NCBI GenBank assembly: GCA_024642505.1
Contig: JAHEAZ010000002.1
Coordinates: forward strand, 62,001 to 126,000
Length of the DNA: 64,000 nt
From: Gammaproteobacteria bacterium
GTDB lineage: Bacteria > Pseudomonadota > Gammaproteobacteria > Steroidobacterales > Steroidobacteraceae
Direction of reading: 5' to 3'
Below the pieces are notes generated by a model. The model worked only from the letters and a program-made list of their open reading frames with translations, did not search any database and was not told the DNA's origin. Position numbers and translations under genes: made by a program. Each line of letters starts with the position of its first letter. Positions within the stretch are counted from its first letter, which is position 1. Positions 54,906 through 63,073 of the stretch are shown here, one piece after another.

Positions 54906-56618
54906 ATGTCCATGAGCAATATTGTTGTGTTGAAGTTCGGCAGCTCCGTGCTGCGCTCCGCGGCTGATCTTCCGGCGGCGGTGGACGAAATCTATCGGCA
55001 CGTGCGCGCTGGCCAACGTGTAGTTGCGGTCGTGTCCGCGTTTGCCGGCGTCACCGATACGTTGATCGAGCGCGCGCACAGCGTCGGCGGTCGCTCCGAC
55101 CCCTACGCCTATGCCTCGCTCGTCGGCAGTGGCGAGATCGAGTCGGCCGCGATGCTGACGCTATCGCTGTCCATGCATGGGGTGCCAGCGCGCCTGCTGC
55201 CGCCCGAGCAGTTCACGCTACGCGCCCATGGCGATCCGCTGGACGCCGAACCGCATGACTTTGATTCAGCCTTGCTGCATGACGCGCTCAGCACGCTCGC
55301 CGCGGTGGTAGTGCCAGGATTCGTCGCACACGACGAGCAGAACCGCACGGTGCTGCTCGGCCGCGGTGGCTCGGACTACACCGCGTTGTTCCTGGCCAAG
55401 CGACTGGCGGCCGACTGTCTCCTGCTCAAGGATGTGGATGGACTGTACGAGCGCGACCCGGCCGCCCCTGGACCGGCGCCGCGCCGCTACTCGCAGGTCA
55501 CCTGGGACGATGCCTTGCGGGTCGCAGGACGACTCGTCCAGCCGAAGACCATCCGCTTTGCGCACCTGCACCGGCAGTCGTTTCGAGTGACCCGCATCGG
55601 CGCTGACCACGCAACCGTGGTGGGGCCAGGGCCATCGCTGCTCCATCCGAGCCCCTGGATCGTGCCGCTCAGGGTCGTGTTGCTCGGTCTCGGCACCGTC
55701 GGCCGCGGCGTTTACGAGCGCCTGCTCGCTCAGCCGGAACGCTTTGAGCTGCTGCGGGTCGTGGTTCGCGATCCGGCCCGGCACGTCGCCACGGGCGTTC
55801 CACCATCGCTGCTGTCCACCAACCCCTGGGACGCGGTCAACGAGGATGCCGATGTCGTTATCGAGGCGCTCGGCGGCGAGTTTCCCGCTGCGGAAGTGCT
55901 GCTCACCGCCCTGATCGCCGGACGCAGGGTGATCACTGCCAACAAGGCCGCGGTCGCTCCGCACATTGACAGCTTCTGGCCCTACGCCAACTCGCCCGAT
56001 CCACAGCTGCGGTTCTCAGCGGCGGCAGGCGGAGCGGTTCCTGTGCTGGAAGCCCTCCGCCGGAGGCGCGACGTCGTGGCCATTCGTGGCGTGCTCAATG
56101 GCACCTGCAACTTCGTCCTCGACCGGCTGGCCGGGGGCGGCAATTATCAAGAGGCAGTGGCGGAGGCGCAGTCGCTCGGCTTTGCCGAGCCCGATCCGAC
56201 CGCCGACGTTTCCGGTCTCGATGCCGGATTCAAACTGCAGCTGTGTGCTCAGGCAGCATTCGGTGCCACCCCGGCCGACATCGCCATTCGCGGTATCGAC
56301 ACACTCGAGACTGCGGGGCCCGGCGCGCCCAGCCAGGTGTTGCGCCTGGTCGCCGAGATCGATCGTTGCGACGGAGAGCTCCGCGCGCGGGTCGCGCCGC
56401 AGTGGCTGCCGCCCACGCGATTCCTGGCAGGGGCACGCGGCGAGGAAAACCGGGTCGAGATCGAGTTTGCCGACGGCACGAATCAGCAGATTTCAGGCAA
56501 GGGTGCCGGTCGCTGGCCAACGACGGCGTCGGTCATGGGCGACCTGTGGGAGATGGCGCGCGCGGCCGAGGCAGCGGCACAGCCGGACGCAGCGGCGAGG
56601 TTCGCGGCCTTGGGATAA
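54906..56618 (+). CDS. Fused aspartate kinase-homoserine dehydrogenase lacking ACT domains
   Basis: About 570 aa from the ATG at 54906 (GAGG upstream; ATG 54912 also possible). N-terminal amino acid kinase domain: VLKFGSSVL (a variant of KFGGTSV), GSGEIESAA and GRGGSDYTA at about 152-160. The HSD dinucleotide fold GLGTVGRG begins at about 261, followed by ITANKAAVAPH, GVLNGTCNFVLDRL and the catalytic region EPDPTADVSGLDAGFKLQL. ThrA/MetL carry about 200 residues of ACT regulatory region between these domains; here only about 30 residues remain, so amino acid feedback is probably absent and control is left to the SAM-II riboswitch. Confidence 0.9.
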   Translation: MSMSNIVVLKFGSSVLRSAADLPAAVDEIYRHVRAGQRVVAVVSAFAGVTDTLIERAHSVGGRSDPYAYASLVGSGEIESAAMLTLSLSMHGVPARLLPPEQFTLRAHGDPLDAEPHDFDSALLHDALSTLAAVVVPGFVAHDEQNRTVLLGRGGSDYTALFLAKRLAADCLLLKDVDGLYERDPAAPGPAPRRYSQVTWDDALRVAGRLVQPKTIRFAHLHRQSFRVTRIGADHATVVGPGPSLLHPSPWIVPLRVVLLGLGTVGRGVYERLLAQPERFELLRVVVRDPARHVATGVPPSLLSTNPWDAVNEDADVVIEALGGEFPAAEVLLTALIAGRRVITANKAAVAPHIDSFWPYANSPDPQLRFSAAAGGAVPVLEALRRRRDVVAIRGVLNGTCNFVLDRLAGGGNYQEAVAEAQSLGFAEPDPTADVSGLDAGFKLQLCAQAAFGATPADIAIRGIDTLETAGPGAPSQVLRLVAEIDRCDGELRARVAPQWLPPTRFLAGARGEENRVEIEFADGTNQQISGKGAGRWPTTASVMGDLWEMARAAEAAAQPDAAARFAALG

Positions 56619-56627
56619 TACTTGTTC

Positions 56628-57695
56628 TCAGGTTCCCGAGCCGGGCGGATCGGTGACACCGAGCCGCTGTTGCATGATCGGGCTGGTAGTCGTGTACTGC
56701 AGGAACTGCCGTTTCTTCGGGTAGATGTACGCCTGCACGCCGAAAGCGGCGAGCGCGGCTTCATGGAAGCCTGACAGGATCAGCTTCTTCTTGCCGGGAT
56801 AGGTGTTGATGTCGCCGACGGCGAAGATGCCGGGCACGCTGGTCTCGAACCTCGCCGTGTCCACCTTCAGCGCCTTCTTCTCGAGATCAATGCCCCAGTC
56901 TGCTATCGGGCCGAGCTTCGGATGCAGGCCGAAGAAGGCAAAAACGTGCTCGCATTCGACCTCGGTCGTCGAACCATCCTGGCAGTTGATCGTCGCCCCG
57001 GTCAGCCCGATCTCGCTGGTGGTCAACGCGACGATCTGGCCGGTCAGCTGCCGCAGCCGGCCGGCCCCGGCCAACTCACGCATCCGCGCGACACTGGCAG
57101 GCTGCGCACGAAACTCGGCACGGCGGTGCACCAGGGTTACTGACTTGGCCTTGCCGGCAAATTCGAGCACCCAGTCCAGCGCGCTATCGCCACCGCCGGC
57201 AATCAATAGGTGCTTGCCGTGGTACTGCTCCGCGCGCGACACGCGATAGTGGACCTGACTGCCTTCCAGCGCTTCCGCACCCCCGATTGACAGCCTTCGC
57301 GGCTGGAACGAGCCGAGACCTGCGGCGATGATCACCGCGCCGGTGTCGAAGCGGGTTCCCTTGGCGGTCGCCAGGTCGAAGCGGCCATCGTCACGGCGTG
57401 CGAGGGACGTTACTTCCTGCCCGAGGTGAATTCCGGCACCAAAGGGCTTGATCTGCTCCAACAGCCGGTCCACCAGTTCCTGTGCGCCACAAACCGGCAG
57501 CGCTGGAATGTCGTAGATTGGCTTGTCCGGGTAGAGCTCGGCGCACTGCCCGCCCGCGTGCTGCAGCGAGTCGACGACATGGCACTTCATGCCTAGCAGG
57601 CCGAGTTCGAACACGGCAAACAAACCGCTCGGTCCGGCGCCGATGACCACGCACTCCGTCTCGATGGCCTCGGGCGGGAAAACGGTGTCGGCCAC
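56628..57695 (-). CDS. Ferredoxin/flavodoxin-NADP reductase (thioredoxin-reductase-like type)
   Basis: A 355-aa FAD/NADPH protein. FAD motif VVIGAGPSGLFAVFEL, GGQCAELYPDKPIYDIPALP (typical of the YumC-type FNR group), NADPH fold LLIAGGGDSALDWVLE, and FAVGDINTYPGKKKLILSGFHEAALAA near the C-terminus. No CxxC redox pair, so not a thioredoxin reductase. The start is GTG at 57695 with GAGGAA at good spacing. Convergent with AK-HSD. Confidence 0.88.
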   Translation of the reverse strand: MADTVFPPEAIETECVVIGAGPSGLFAVFELGLLGMKCHVVDSLQHAGGQCAELYPDKPIYDIPALPVCGAQELVDRLLEQIKPFGAGIHLGQEVTSLARRDDGRFDLATAKGTRFDTGAVIIAAGLGSFQPRRLSIGGAEALEGSQVHYRVSRAEQYHGKHLLIAGGGDSALDWVLEFAGKAKSVTLVHRRAEFRAQPASVARMRELAGAGRLRQLTGQIVALTTSEIGLTGATINCQDGSTTEVECEHVFAFFGLHPKLGPIADWGIDLEKKALKVDTARFETSVPGIFAVGDINTYPGKKKLILSGFHEAALAAFGVQAYIYPKKRQFLQYTTTSPIMQQRLGVTDPPGSGT

Positions 57696-57894
57696 GGTGG
57701 TTCCTCGGTAAGTTCTTGCGGCACGGATGCCGCTGGGGCGCGAATTGTAGCCCAACAGGATGGTTCGCGGCCGCCCCGAGGTCCGCAGGCGCGGCACGGC
57801 GGTCGGAGCTGATGGACCCGCTGCTCGCGTATACTGCGCGCCCCCAGAGCCGCCTCGGGCGGCAATGCACCGACGAAGGCCGGGGATTGCCGTC

Positions 57895-59316
57895 ATGAAA
57901 CAGCATTCCAGAACAGCCCGAACGTTGCCCGCCCTGAGACTGGATGCCGCGGGCGAGCGACACATCGACATGCGCGCGGTGCTCACACTGGCCGCACCGC
58001 TGGTGCTGAACAGCACCATCCAGGCGGTACTGGGTCTCACGGACACCTGGTTCATCGGCCGGCTGTCCGTCAAGGCGACCGCCGCGATGGCCGCCGTCTA
58101 CTGGCTAGTCGTGCTGTCGCTGTTCGTTTTCAGCGGCGCGACGATGGCCGTGCAGACGCTGGTCTCGCAGGCCTACGGCGGCGGTCGCTACAAGCGTGCC
58201 AGCCAGGCCATGTGGACCGGTGTATGGGGCGCGCTGTCCACCGCGCCCGTGTTCATCGTGTTGATCTGGATCGCACCGGGGCTACTCGGCCCGTTTGGCC
58301 TCGACCCCGAGATCCAGTCGCTGGCGCTCGACTACTGGCAGCCGCGCATGATCGGCGGCCCGCTTGCAGCCGCGCTGTGGGGTATGACTGCATACTTCAA
58401 CGGCATCGGTCACACGCGCCTGCCGCTGCTGGTGACGCTGGTGGTCGCCGCGGGCAACGTCGTGCTGAACGAGCTGTTCATCTTCAAGCTCGGCTGGGGA
58501 ATTTCCGGTGCGGCCTGGGCGACCACCTGGGCGCAGGCCGGCGGCATTGCCATGGCCGCCTTCCTGATGCTGCGAGTAGACGCGGCACGGATGTGCCCGA
58601 CGCTGACCTGGCGCCCCCGGATCGGGGCGATCTGGCGCCAGATCAAGCTGGGCGTGCCGATGGCGGCGACCGGCAGCGCCGACCTGCTGGCAGCCGCGTT
58701 GTTCCAGCTGATGCAGGTGCGCATCGGCGCCGTGGATGGCGCGGCCACCCAGATCGTGATGGTATCGACCTCGATCGCCTACATGCCCGGCATCGGCCTG
58801 GCACTGGCCGCAACAACGCTGGTCGGGCAGTCCATCGGCGCGGGTGATCGCGACTGGGCCGAGCGCCTGGGGACGCGCATGATTGCGCTGGTTTCGCTAT
58901 CGATGGGTGGGCTCGGGCTACTGATGGCGCTGGCCGGCTCGCTGCTGGTACCGCTGTTTGTCAATGGAGCCGACCCCAATGCAGGCGCGGTGATCGCCCT
59001 GTCGGTGAAGCTCCTGTGGATCGCGGCGCTCTACCAGTTCAGCGACGGGCTGAATTTCTCGTCCAACTTCTGCCTGCGTGGTGCGGGAGACGTCCGCGTC
59101 CCGGCGTTGCTGGTGTTCGTGTTCGGGTTCGGCCTGTTCATGCCGCTGACCTACTTCCTGACCTTCGCCCCAGGCCAGGGCTGGTTCGGCGGCCCCGGCT
59201 TCGGTTTCGCGGCGATGGGGGGCTGGAGCGCGCTGGCGATCTACTCGATGGTGATCGGCGTAGCGCTGACGATGCGCTGGCGCCAGGGCGCCTGGCGAGA
59301 GATCCGGCTGATCTAG
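57895..59316 (+). CDS. MATE-family efflux transporter
   Basis: A 473-aa membrane protein with 12 TM helices in two related halves. MATE features: LAAPLVLNSTIQAVLGLTDTWFIGRL, GATMAVQTLVSQAYGGG, GMTAYFNGIGHTRLPL, ATTLVGQSIGAGD and SDGLNFSSNFCLRGAGDVR. Probably Na+- or H+-driven drug or metabolite export. ATG at 57895; divergent from the FNR gene. A candidate TATACT -10 lies near 57829. Confidence 0.93.
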   Translation: MKQHSRTARTLPALRLDAAGERHIDMRAVLTLAAPLVLNSTIQAVLGLTDTWFIGRLSVKATAAMAAVYWLVVLSLFVFSGATMAVQTLVSQAYGGGRYKRASQAMWTGVWGALSTAPVFIVLIWIAPGLLGPFGLDPEIQSLALDYWQPRMIGGPLAAALWGMTAYFNGIGHTRLPLLVTLVVAAGNVVLNELFIFKLGWGISGAAWATTWAQAGGIAMAAFLMLRVDAARMCPTLTWRPRIGAIWRQIKLGVPMAATGSADLLAAALFQLMQVRIGAVDGAATQIVMVSTSIAYMPGIGLALAATTLVGQSIGAGDRDWAERLGTRMIALVSLSMGGLGLLMALAGSLLVPLFVNGADPNAGAVIALSVKLLWIAALYQFSDGLNFSSNFCLRGAGDVRVPALLVFVFGFGLFMPLTYFLTFAPGQGWFGGPGFGFAAMGGWSALAIYSMVIGVALTMRWRQGAWREIRLI

Positions 59317-59465
59317 CCGCGGCCCGATTGCTGTCAAGAACGCCGCAAATCCATCCGTGGAGGCTCCGCGGCGACCCTCCTGTAGCCGCAGGTTTCGAGA
59401 CGAATCAACCCGCCGCTCGCACGCCCACCGATTCACAAGTCCTGTACAGAATGTCCCGCGGTGTA

Positions 59466-60398
59466 CTAGTCATAGTCGCGCGCGAGGCGAAAGCCCAGGT
59501 CGCTTTGCCTTAGCGAGGGCAGCGCCGCATCGCGCGCCGCGGCTCGTGCATCGAGAGGCCTGCTCGCCCAGGAACCACCGCGCACAGACTTGAGCTCGCA
59601 GCCCCCCTGCCAGGTCCAGGCGCGAGCATCCTGCGGCCGACCTCTGTAGCTGGCGGTGTAGCAGTCCTGCATCCATTCGCGCACGTTGCCGATTACATCG
59701 TAAGCGCCAAACGCATTCGCCCTGTAGCGTCCGGCAGCGGCCACTCCCACCACACCGTCGCTGCAATTGGCGTTGGGCCAGGGAAACGCATAGGCATCGA
59801 TCGCAGAGCGATCGTAAACGTTGGCGTTGTCGCAGGCGAGCGAGATCGGCATGTCCTCCTGCGAGTCGCGCGCGCCCCAATAACGCGGAAACGCCGTACC
59901 ACCGCGCGCCACGTACTCCCACTCCGCCTCGGACGGCAGACGGTAGCGGAGTCCGCTGCGCTGCGACACCCAGTCAGCGTAGGCCCGCGCGTCTACCCAG
60001 CTGACGCAGACGACCGGGTCGTCGTCCGCAGGAGGCTGCCCATAGCCCGGATCGCGCCAGCTCCGATCACGCTCGTGGACCCACTGGCCAGCGAGCCACA
60101 CCCGACAGCCGAGTGGCGCTTCGTAGCCGGTCGCCTCGACGAAGCGCCGGAACTCAGCCACCGTGATCTCCTTCGCGCCGATGTAGAATGGCTTGCTGAT
60201 GGAAATAGCGATCGTCGGCGTCTCTCCAGTCGACGGATCGACTTCGACGGCGTCCGGGGGCGTGCCCATGCTGTAGGCACCGGGAGGTACCAGCGCCAGC
60301 GCCGGGCACTCGGCGCAGTCGGTCACGCCCGCAGGCTGCTGCGCAACCGCGGCAGGTGCGATGAGGATGAGCAGCAGGCCGACCAGGACTGCGCGCAT
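59466..60398 (-). CDS. Secreted SUMF1/FGE-fold protein (catalytic Cys absent)
   Basis: A 310-aa protein with a signal peptide (cleavage after AVAQ). SUMF1 features: ALVPPGAYSMGTP, SKPFYIGAKEITVAEFRRF, RYRLPSEAEWEYVARGG, GNVREWMQDCY and SVRGGSW. The two cysteines of true formylglycine-generating enzymes in the C-terminal RGGSW...LGFR region are missing, so it is not an FGE; it could belong to the non-catalytic or EgtB/PvdO-like branches. It overlaps its paralogue by one base. Confidence 0.82.
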   Translation of the reverse strand: MRAVLVGLLLILIAPAAVAQQPAGVTDCAECPALALVPPGAYSMGTPPDAVEVDPSTGETPTIAISISKPFYIGAKEITVAEFRRFVEATGYEAPLGCRVWLAGQWVHERDRSWRDPGYGQPPADDDPVVCVSWVDARAYADWVSQRSGLRYRLPSEAEWEYVARGGTAFPRYWGARDSQEDMPISLACDNANVYDRSAIDAYAFPWPNANCSDGVVGVAAAGRYRANAFGAYDVIGNVREWMQDCYTASYRGRPQDARAWTWQGGCELKSVRGGSWASRPLDARAAARDAALPSLRQSDLGFRLARDYD

Positions 60399-61363
60399 CA
60401 GCGTTCCTCCCTGCGTACCGCGCCATTTAGGTCGAGCGCGACCCGAAAGCCGGTAAAGTCGGCGCGTTCGCTGTCGTCACCCTCGCCGTGCATTCCGCTG
60501 CGGCTCTGCTCGGGTGGCGTAATCCAGCTCCCACCCCGCATGACGCGGCGCTTGCAGCCACCGAGCCAGGTCCACGCGCCGCCGTCCGTTGGGCGTCCGA
60601 CGTAGCTGCCGGTCGAGCAGTCCTCGGTCCACTCCCAGACATTGCCGATCATGTCGTGCAGGCCGAAGGCATTCGGCTGGAACTGGCCGACAGGCGCGAC
60701 GTCCGGATAGCCATCGGAGCAGCCGACATTCGGCCAGCCGAGCTTGTAGGCCGTGCGGCCAGACGTATCGTAGATGTTGGCGAAATCGCAACCGTCCTCG
60801 GGTGCGTCGCCCCAGAACCGGAGCGTAGTGGTACCGGCACGCGCCGCGTACTCCCACTCCGCCTCGGACGGCAGCCGGTAGCGCTGACGGGTCTTCTGCG
60901 ACAGCCAGCGTACATAGGCCTGCGCGTCAGCCCAGGCAACGCAGGTGACCGGGTGCGCATCGGTCGGTTCCGGGGGAACGCCGGGGGCCTGCCAGTCGCG
61001 GCGGCCGTCGTCATTGAATCGTCCCAACGTGGCGTCCCAGGTGCGGCAGCCAGGGCGGATCTCGTAGCCGGACTCGCGCAAGAACTCGGAGAACTCGGCC
61101 CTCGTCACTTCGTAGCGTCCCAACGCAAAGGGCTTGGCGATGCGGATCACCGTTGCCTGGGTCTCGGCCGCTGATTCAACCCCGTTGATTGATGCGGTCG
61201 GCGTGCCCATCACGAACATGCCTGCAGGCACGATGACCATCTCAGGGCAGGTTGGGCAGTCGCGGAAGCCTTGCGGCGAACCCTGCGCAGCATCAGCCGG
61301 CGCGGCACCCGCACTGAGCATCAGGGTAAGGACGGCCAAGGAATGGAATGATGTTACGCGCAT
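60398..61363 (-). CDS. Secreted SUMF1/FGE-fold protein, paralogue (catalytic Cys absent)
   Basis: About 321 aa from the ATG at 61363. Signal peptide (SLAVLTLMLSAGAAPADA), then VIVPAGMFVMGTP, RYEVTRAEFSEFLRESGYE, RYRLPSEAEWEYAARAGT, GNVWEWTEDCSTGSY and RVMRGGSW. Like its neighbour it lacks the FGE cysteine pair. Several aligned cysteines (DCPTCPEM and CDFAN, GCSDG, EDCSTG) are shared with the paralogue, suggesting disulfides. The pair probably arose by tandem duplication. Confidence 0.82.
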   Translation of the reverse strand: MRVTSFHSLAVLTLMLSAGAAPADAAQGSPQGFRDCPTCPEMVIVPAGMFVMGTPTASINGVESAAETQATVIRIAKPFALGRYEVTRAEFSEFLRESGYEIRPGCRTWDATLGRFNDDGRRDWQAPGVPPEPTDAHPVTCVAWADAQAYVRWLSQKTRQRYRLPSEAEWEYAARAGTTTLRFWGDAPEDGCDFANIYDTSGRTAYKLGWPNVGCSDGYPDVAPVGQFQPNAFGLHDMIGNVWEWTEDCSTGSYVGRPTDGGAWTWLGGCKRRVMRGGSWITPPEQSRSGMHGEGDDSERADFTGFRVALDLNGAVRREER

Positions 61364-61402
61364 TGGCGGAAGGCTGGCATGAGGCGGCAGCGGGCACAAG
61401 AG

Positions 61403-61440
61403 CAAAAAGGGGACTGTCCCCGTTTCCGTTCCCATTTCGG
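61403..61440. repeat. Dispersed GGGGACTGTCCCC element, copy 2
   Basis: A-tract then GGGGACTGTCCCC (61408-61420), a perfect 6-bp palindrome around T, followed by a pyrimidine-rich stretch and a GGGGGG run. Same core as at 54609-54663; it lies in the gap between the SUMF1 gene and the Do protease gene. Confidence 0.6.
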
Positions 61441-61463
61441 GGGGTGTTCGACCGCTGCTACGA

Positions 61464-62933
61464 TCAACCCACCTTCACCGGCACGTAGATCTGCGCTTCG
61501 CCGCGCTGCACGAGCAACGCGACAGTATTGCCCGAGGTATCGACCGCTTCGCGCAGGGCCTTCACCGAATCGACCTTGCGGCCGTTGACCGCGAGGATGA
61601 TGTCGCCGGAGGCAACGCCGGCCATCGCGGCCGGACCGGTCACATCCTCGACCAATAGCCGGCCTTCCGTGTCAGCCTGTTGCCGTTCGGCGGGACTCAA
61701 CGGACGCACTGCGAGCCCCAGCTTGCCACCTTCGATGCCACCGAGATCGTCGGCGCTCGCCACTCGCTCGTCCTCGAGCTGCGCGATCTTGACCGATAGA
61801 TCCTTGCGGGACTTGTCACGCCAGACTGTCAGCGTCGTAGTCGTACCCGGCTTGATCTCGGCAATAATCGGCGGCAGATTACCCGAATACTCGACCGGCC
61901 GGCCATCCACCGCGAGGATGACATCGCCCGCCTCGACGCCCCCGTCGTCCGCCGGCCCGTCACGCTCGACCGAGCTGACCAGCGCTCCCTGCGGACGATC
62001 CAGCCCGAACGAGTCGGCCAGCGCCTGGTTGACGTCCTGAATGGTGACGCCGATTCGTCCGCGCTCCACACGACCGTTCTCGATCAGCTGGTCGCGCACG
62101 CTGACCGCGACGTCGATCGGGATGGCAAAGGACACGCCCTGGTAGCCTCCAGTGCGGCTGTAGATCTGCGAGTTGATGCCGACGACTTCGCCCTCCAGGT
62201 TGAACAGTGGACCGCCGGAGTTGCCTGGATTCACGGCCACGTCGGTCTGGATGAACGGCGTATAGGCGTCACCCGGCAGCGAGCGCGACTTGGCGCTTAC
62301 GATACCGGCGGTGACCGAGTTCTCGAAGCCGAAGGGCGACCCGATCGCAACCACCCACTCGCCGACCTTGAGCAATTCGGGGTCTCCCAGGCGCACGTAT
62401 GGCAGGTCCTTCGCGTCGATCTTCAGCACCGCGACATCGGTACGATCGTCTTTGCCGATGACGGTGGCAGAATACTCGCGCCTGTCTGTGAAACGCACCG
62501 TAACCTCGTTGGCTTTGTCGATGACGTGCGCGTTAGTCATGATGTAGCCGTCGGGGCTGACCACGAAGCCCGAGCCCTCGCCCCGCACCGGCGGGTGCGC
62601 CCGAGGGGGCGTGCCGAAGCCGAAGCGCTTGAAGAACTCCTGCATCGGGTCGTCCGGGTCCATGCCCGGCATGCCGCCGTTGCCTGTGGACAGCCGACCG
62701 ACTGTCGCGACGTTGACGACGGCGGGCCCGAAGGAATCGACCAGCCCACTGAAATCCGGCAGCCCGGCCGTGTTCATGACCACTGGCACGGGTGGCGGCG
62801 CGTCCGCCGGCTGGATCGCCGGCGTGGGCACCTTGGCCCCGGCGGATGACGGAGCCTGGTCGCCACAAGCCGCCAGCAGGAGCGCCAGCCCCGCAGATGC
62901 CAAGAAGCCCGCTGCAATGCGCCTGGAAGTCAT
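61464..62933 (-). CDS. Lipoprotein-type Do/DegQ serine endoprotease
   Basis: A 489-aa HtrA-family periplasmic protease. The signal has a lipobox LAAC (C23) instead of a normal cleavage site. Catalytic triad H136 (TNAHVI), D166 (RTDVAVL) and S239 (GNSGGP); two C-terminal PDZ domains, one around 280-370 and one around 395-489. Ends in PVKVG. GAGGACAG precedes the start at 62933. A possible sigmaE promoter lies upstream. Confidence 0.92.
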   Translation of the reverse strand: MTSRRIAAGFLASAGLALLLAACGDQAPSSAGAKVPTPAIQPADAPPPVPVVMNTAGLPDFSGLVDSFGPAVVNVATVGRLSTGNGGMPGMDPDDPMQEFFKRFGFGTPPRAHPPVRGEGSGFVVSPDGYIMTNAHVIDKANEVTVRFTDRREYSATVIGKDDRTDVAVLKIDAKDLPYVRLGDPELLKVGEWVVAIGSPFGFENSVTAGIVSAKSRSLPGDAYTPFIQTDVAVNPGNSGGPLFNLEGEVVGINSQIYSRTGGYQGVSFAIPIDVAVSVRDQLIENGRVERGRIGVTIQDVNQALADSFGLDRPQGALVSSVERDGPADDGGVEAGDVILAVDGRPVEYSGNLPPIIAEIKPGTTTTLTVWRDKSRKDLSVKIAQLEDERVASADDLGGIEGGKLGLAVRPLSPAERQQADTEGRLLVEDVTGPAAMAGVASGDIILAVNGRKVDSVKALREAVDTSGNTVALLVQRGEAQIYVPVKVG

Positions 62934-63007
62934 GTTCTCTGTCCTCTCGAGCCCGATCCGGGTCGCTCCGAGGCGATTCCGCAGTCTGCCGCGGCGTTCG
63001 CTCGTCG

Positions 63008-63065
63008 CACACGTGTGACAACCCCGATGCGTTGAAGTTGCATGACGCTGCCGTCCGGCTATAGT
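63008..63065. promoter_or_regulatory. Divergent regulatory region between Do protease and dacB
   Basis: On the minus strand, CAACTT (63040-63035) and TCACA (63018-63014) are 16 bp apart, resembling a sigmaE/AlgU promoter for the protease. On the plus strand TTGCAT (63038-63043), 16-bp spacer and TATAGT (63060-63065) form a sigma70-like promoter for dacB. A palindrome CACACGTGTG occupies 63008-63017. All assigned by consensus only. Confidence 0.4.
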
Positions 63066-63073
63066 CGCACGCC

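Noticed and set aside
56628-57695. Thioredoxin reductase annotation
   Set aside because: The fold is similar but no CxxC active-site pair is present; sequence fits the ferredoxin-NADP reductase type.
59466-61363. Formylglycine-generating enzyme annotation for the SUMF1 pair
   Set aside because: The catalytic cysteine pair in the C-terminal RGGSW region is absent in both and no sulfatase is nearby.
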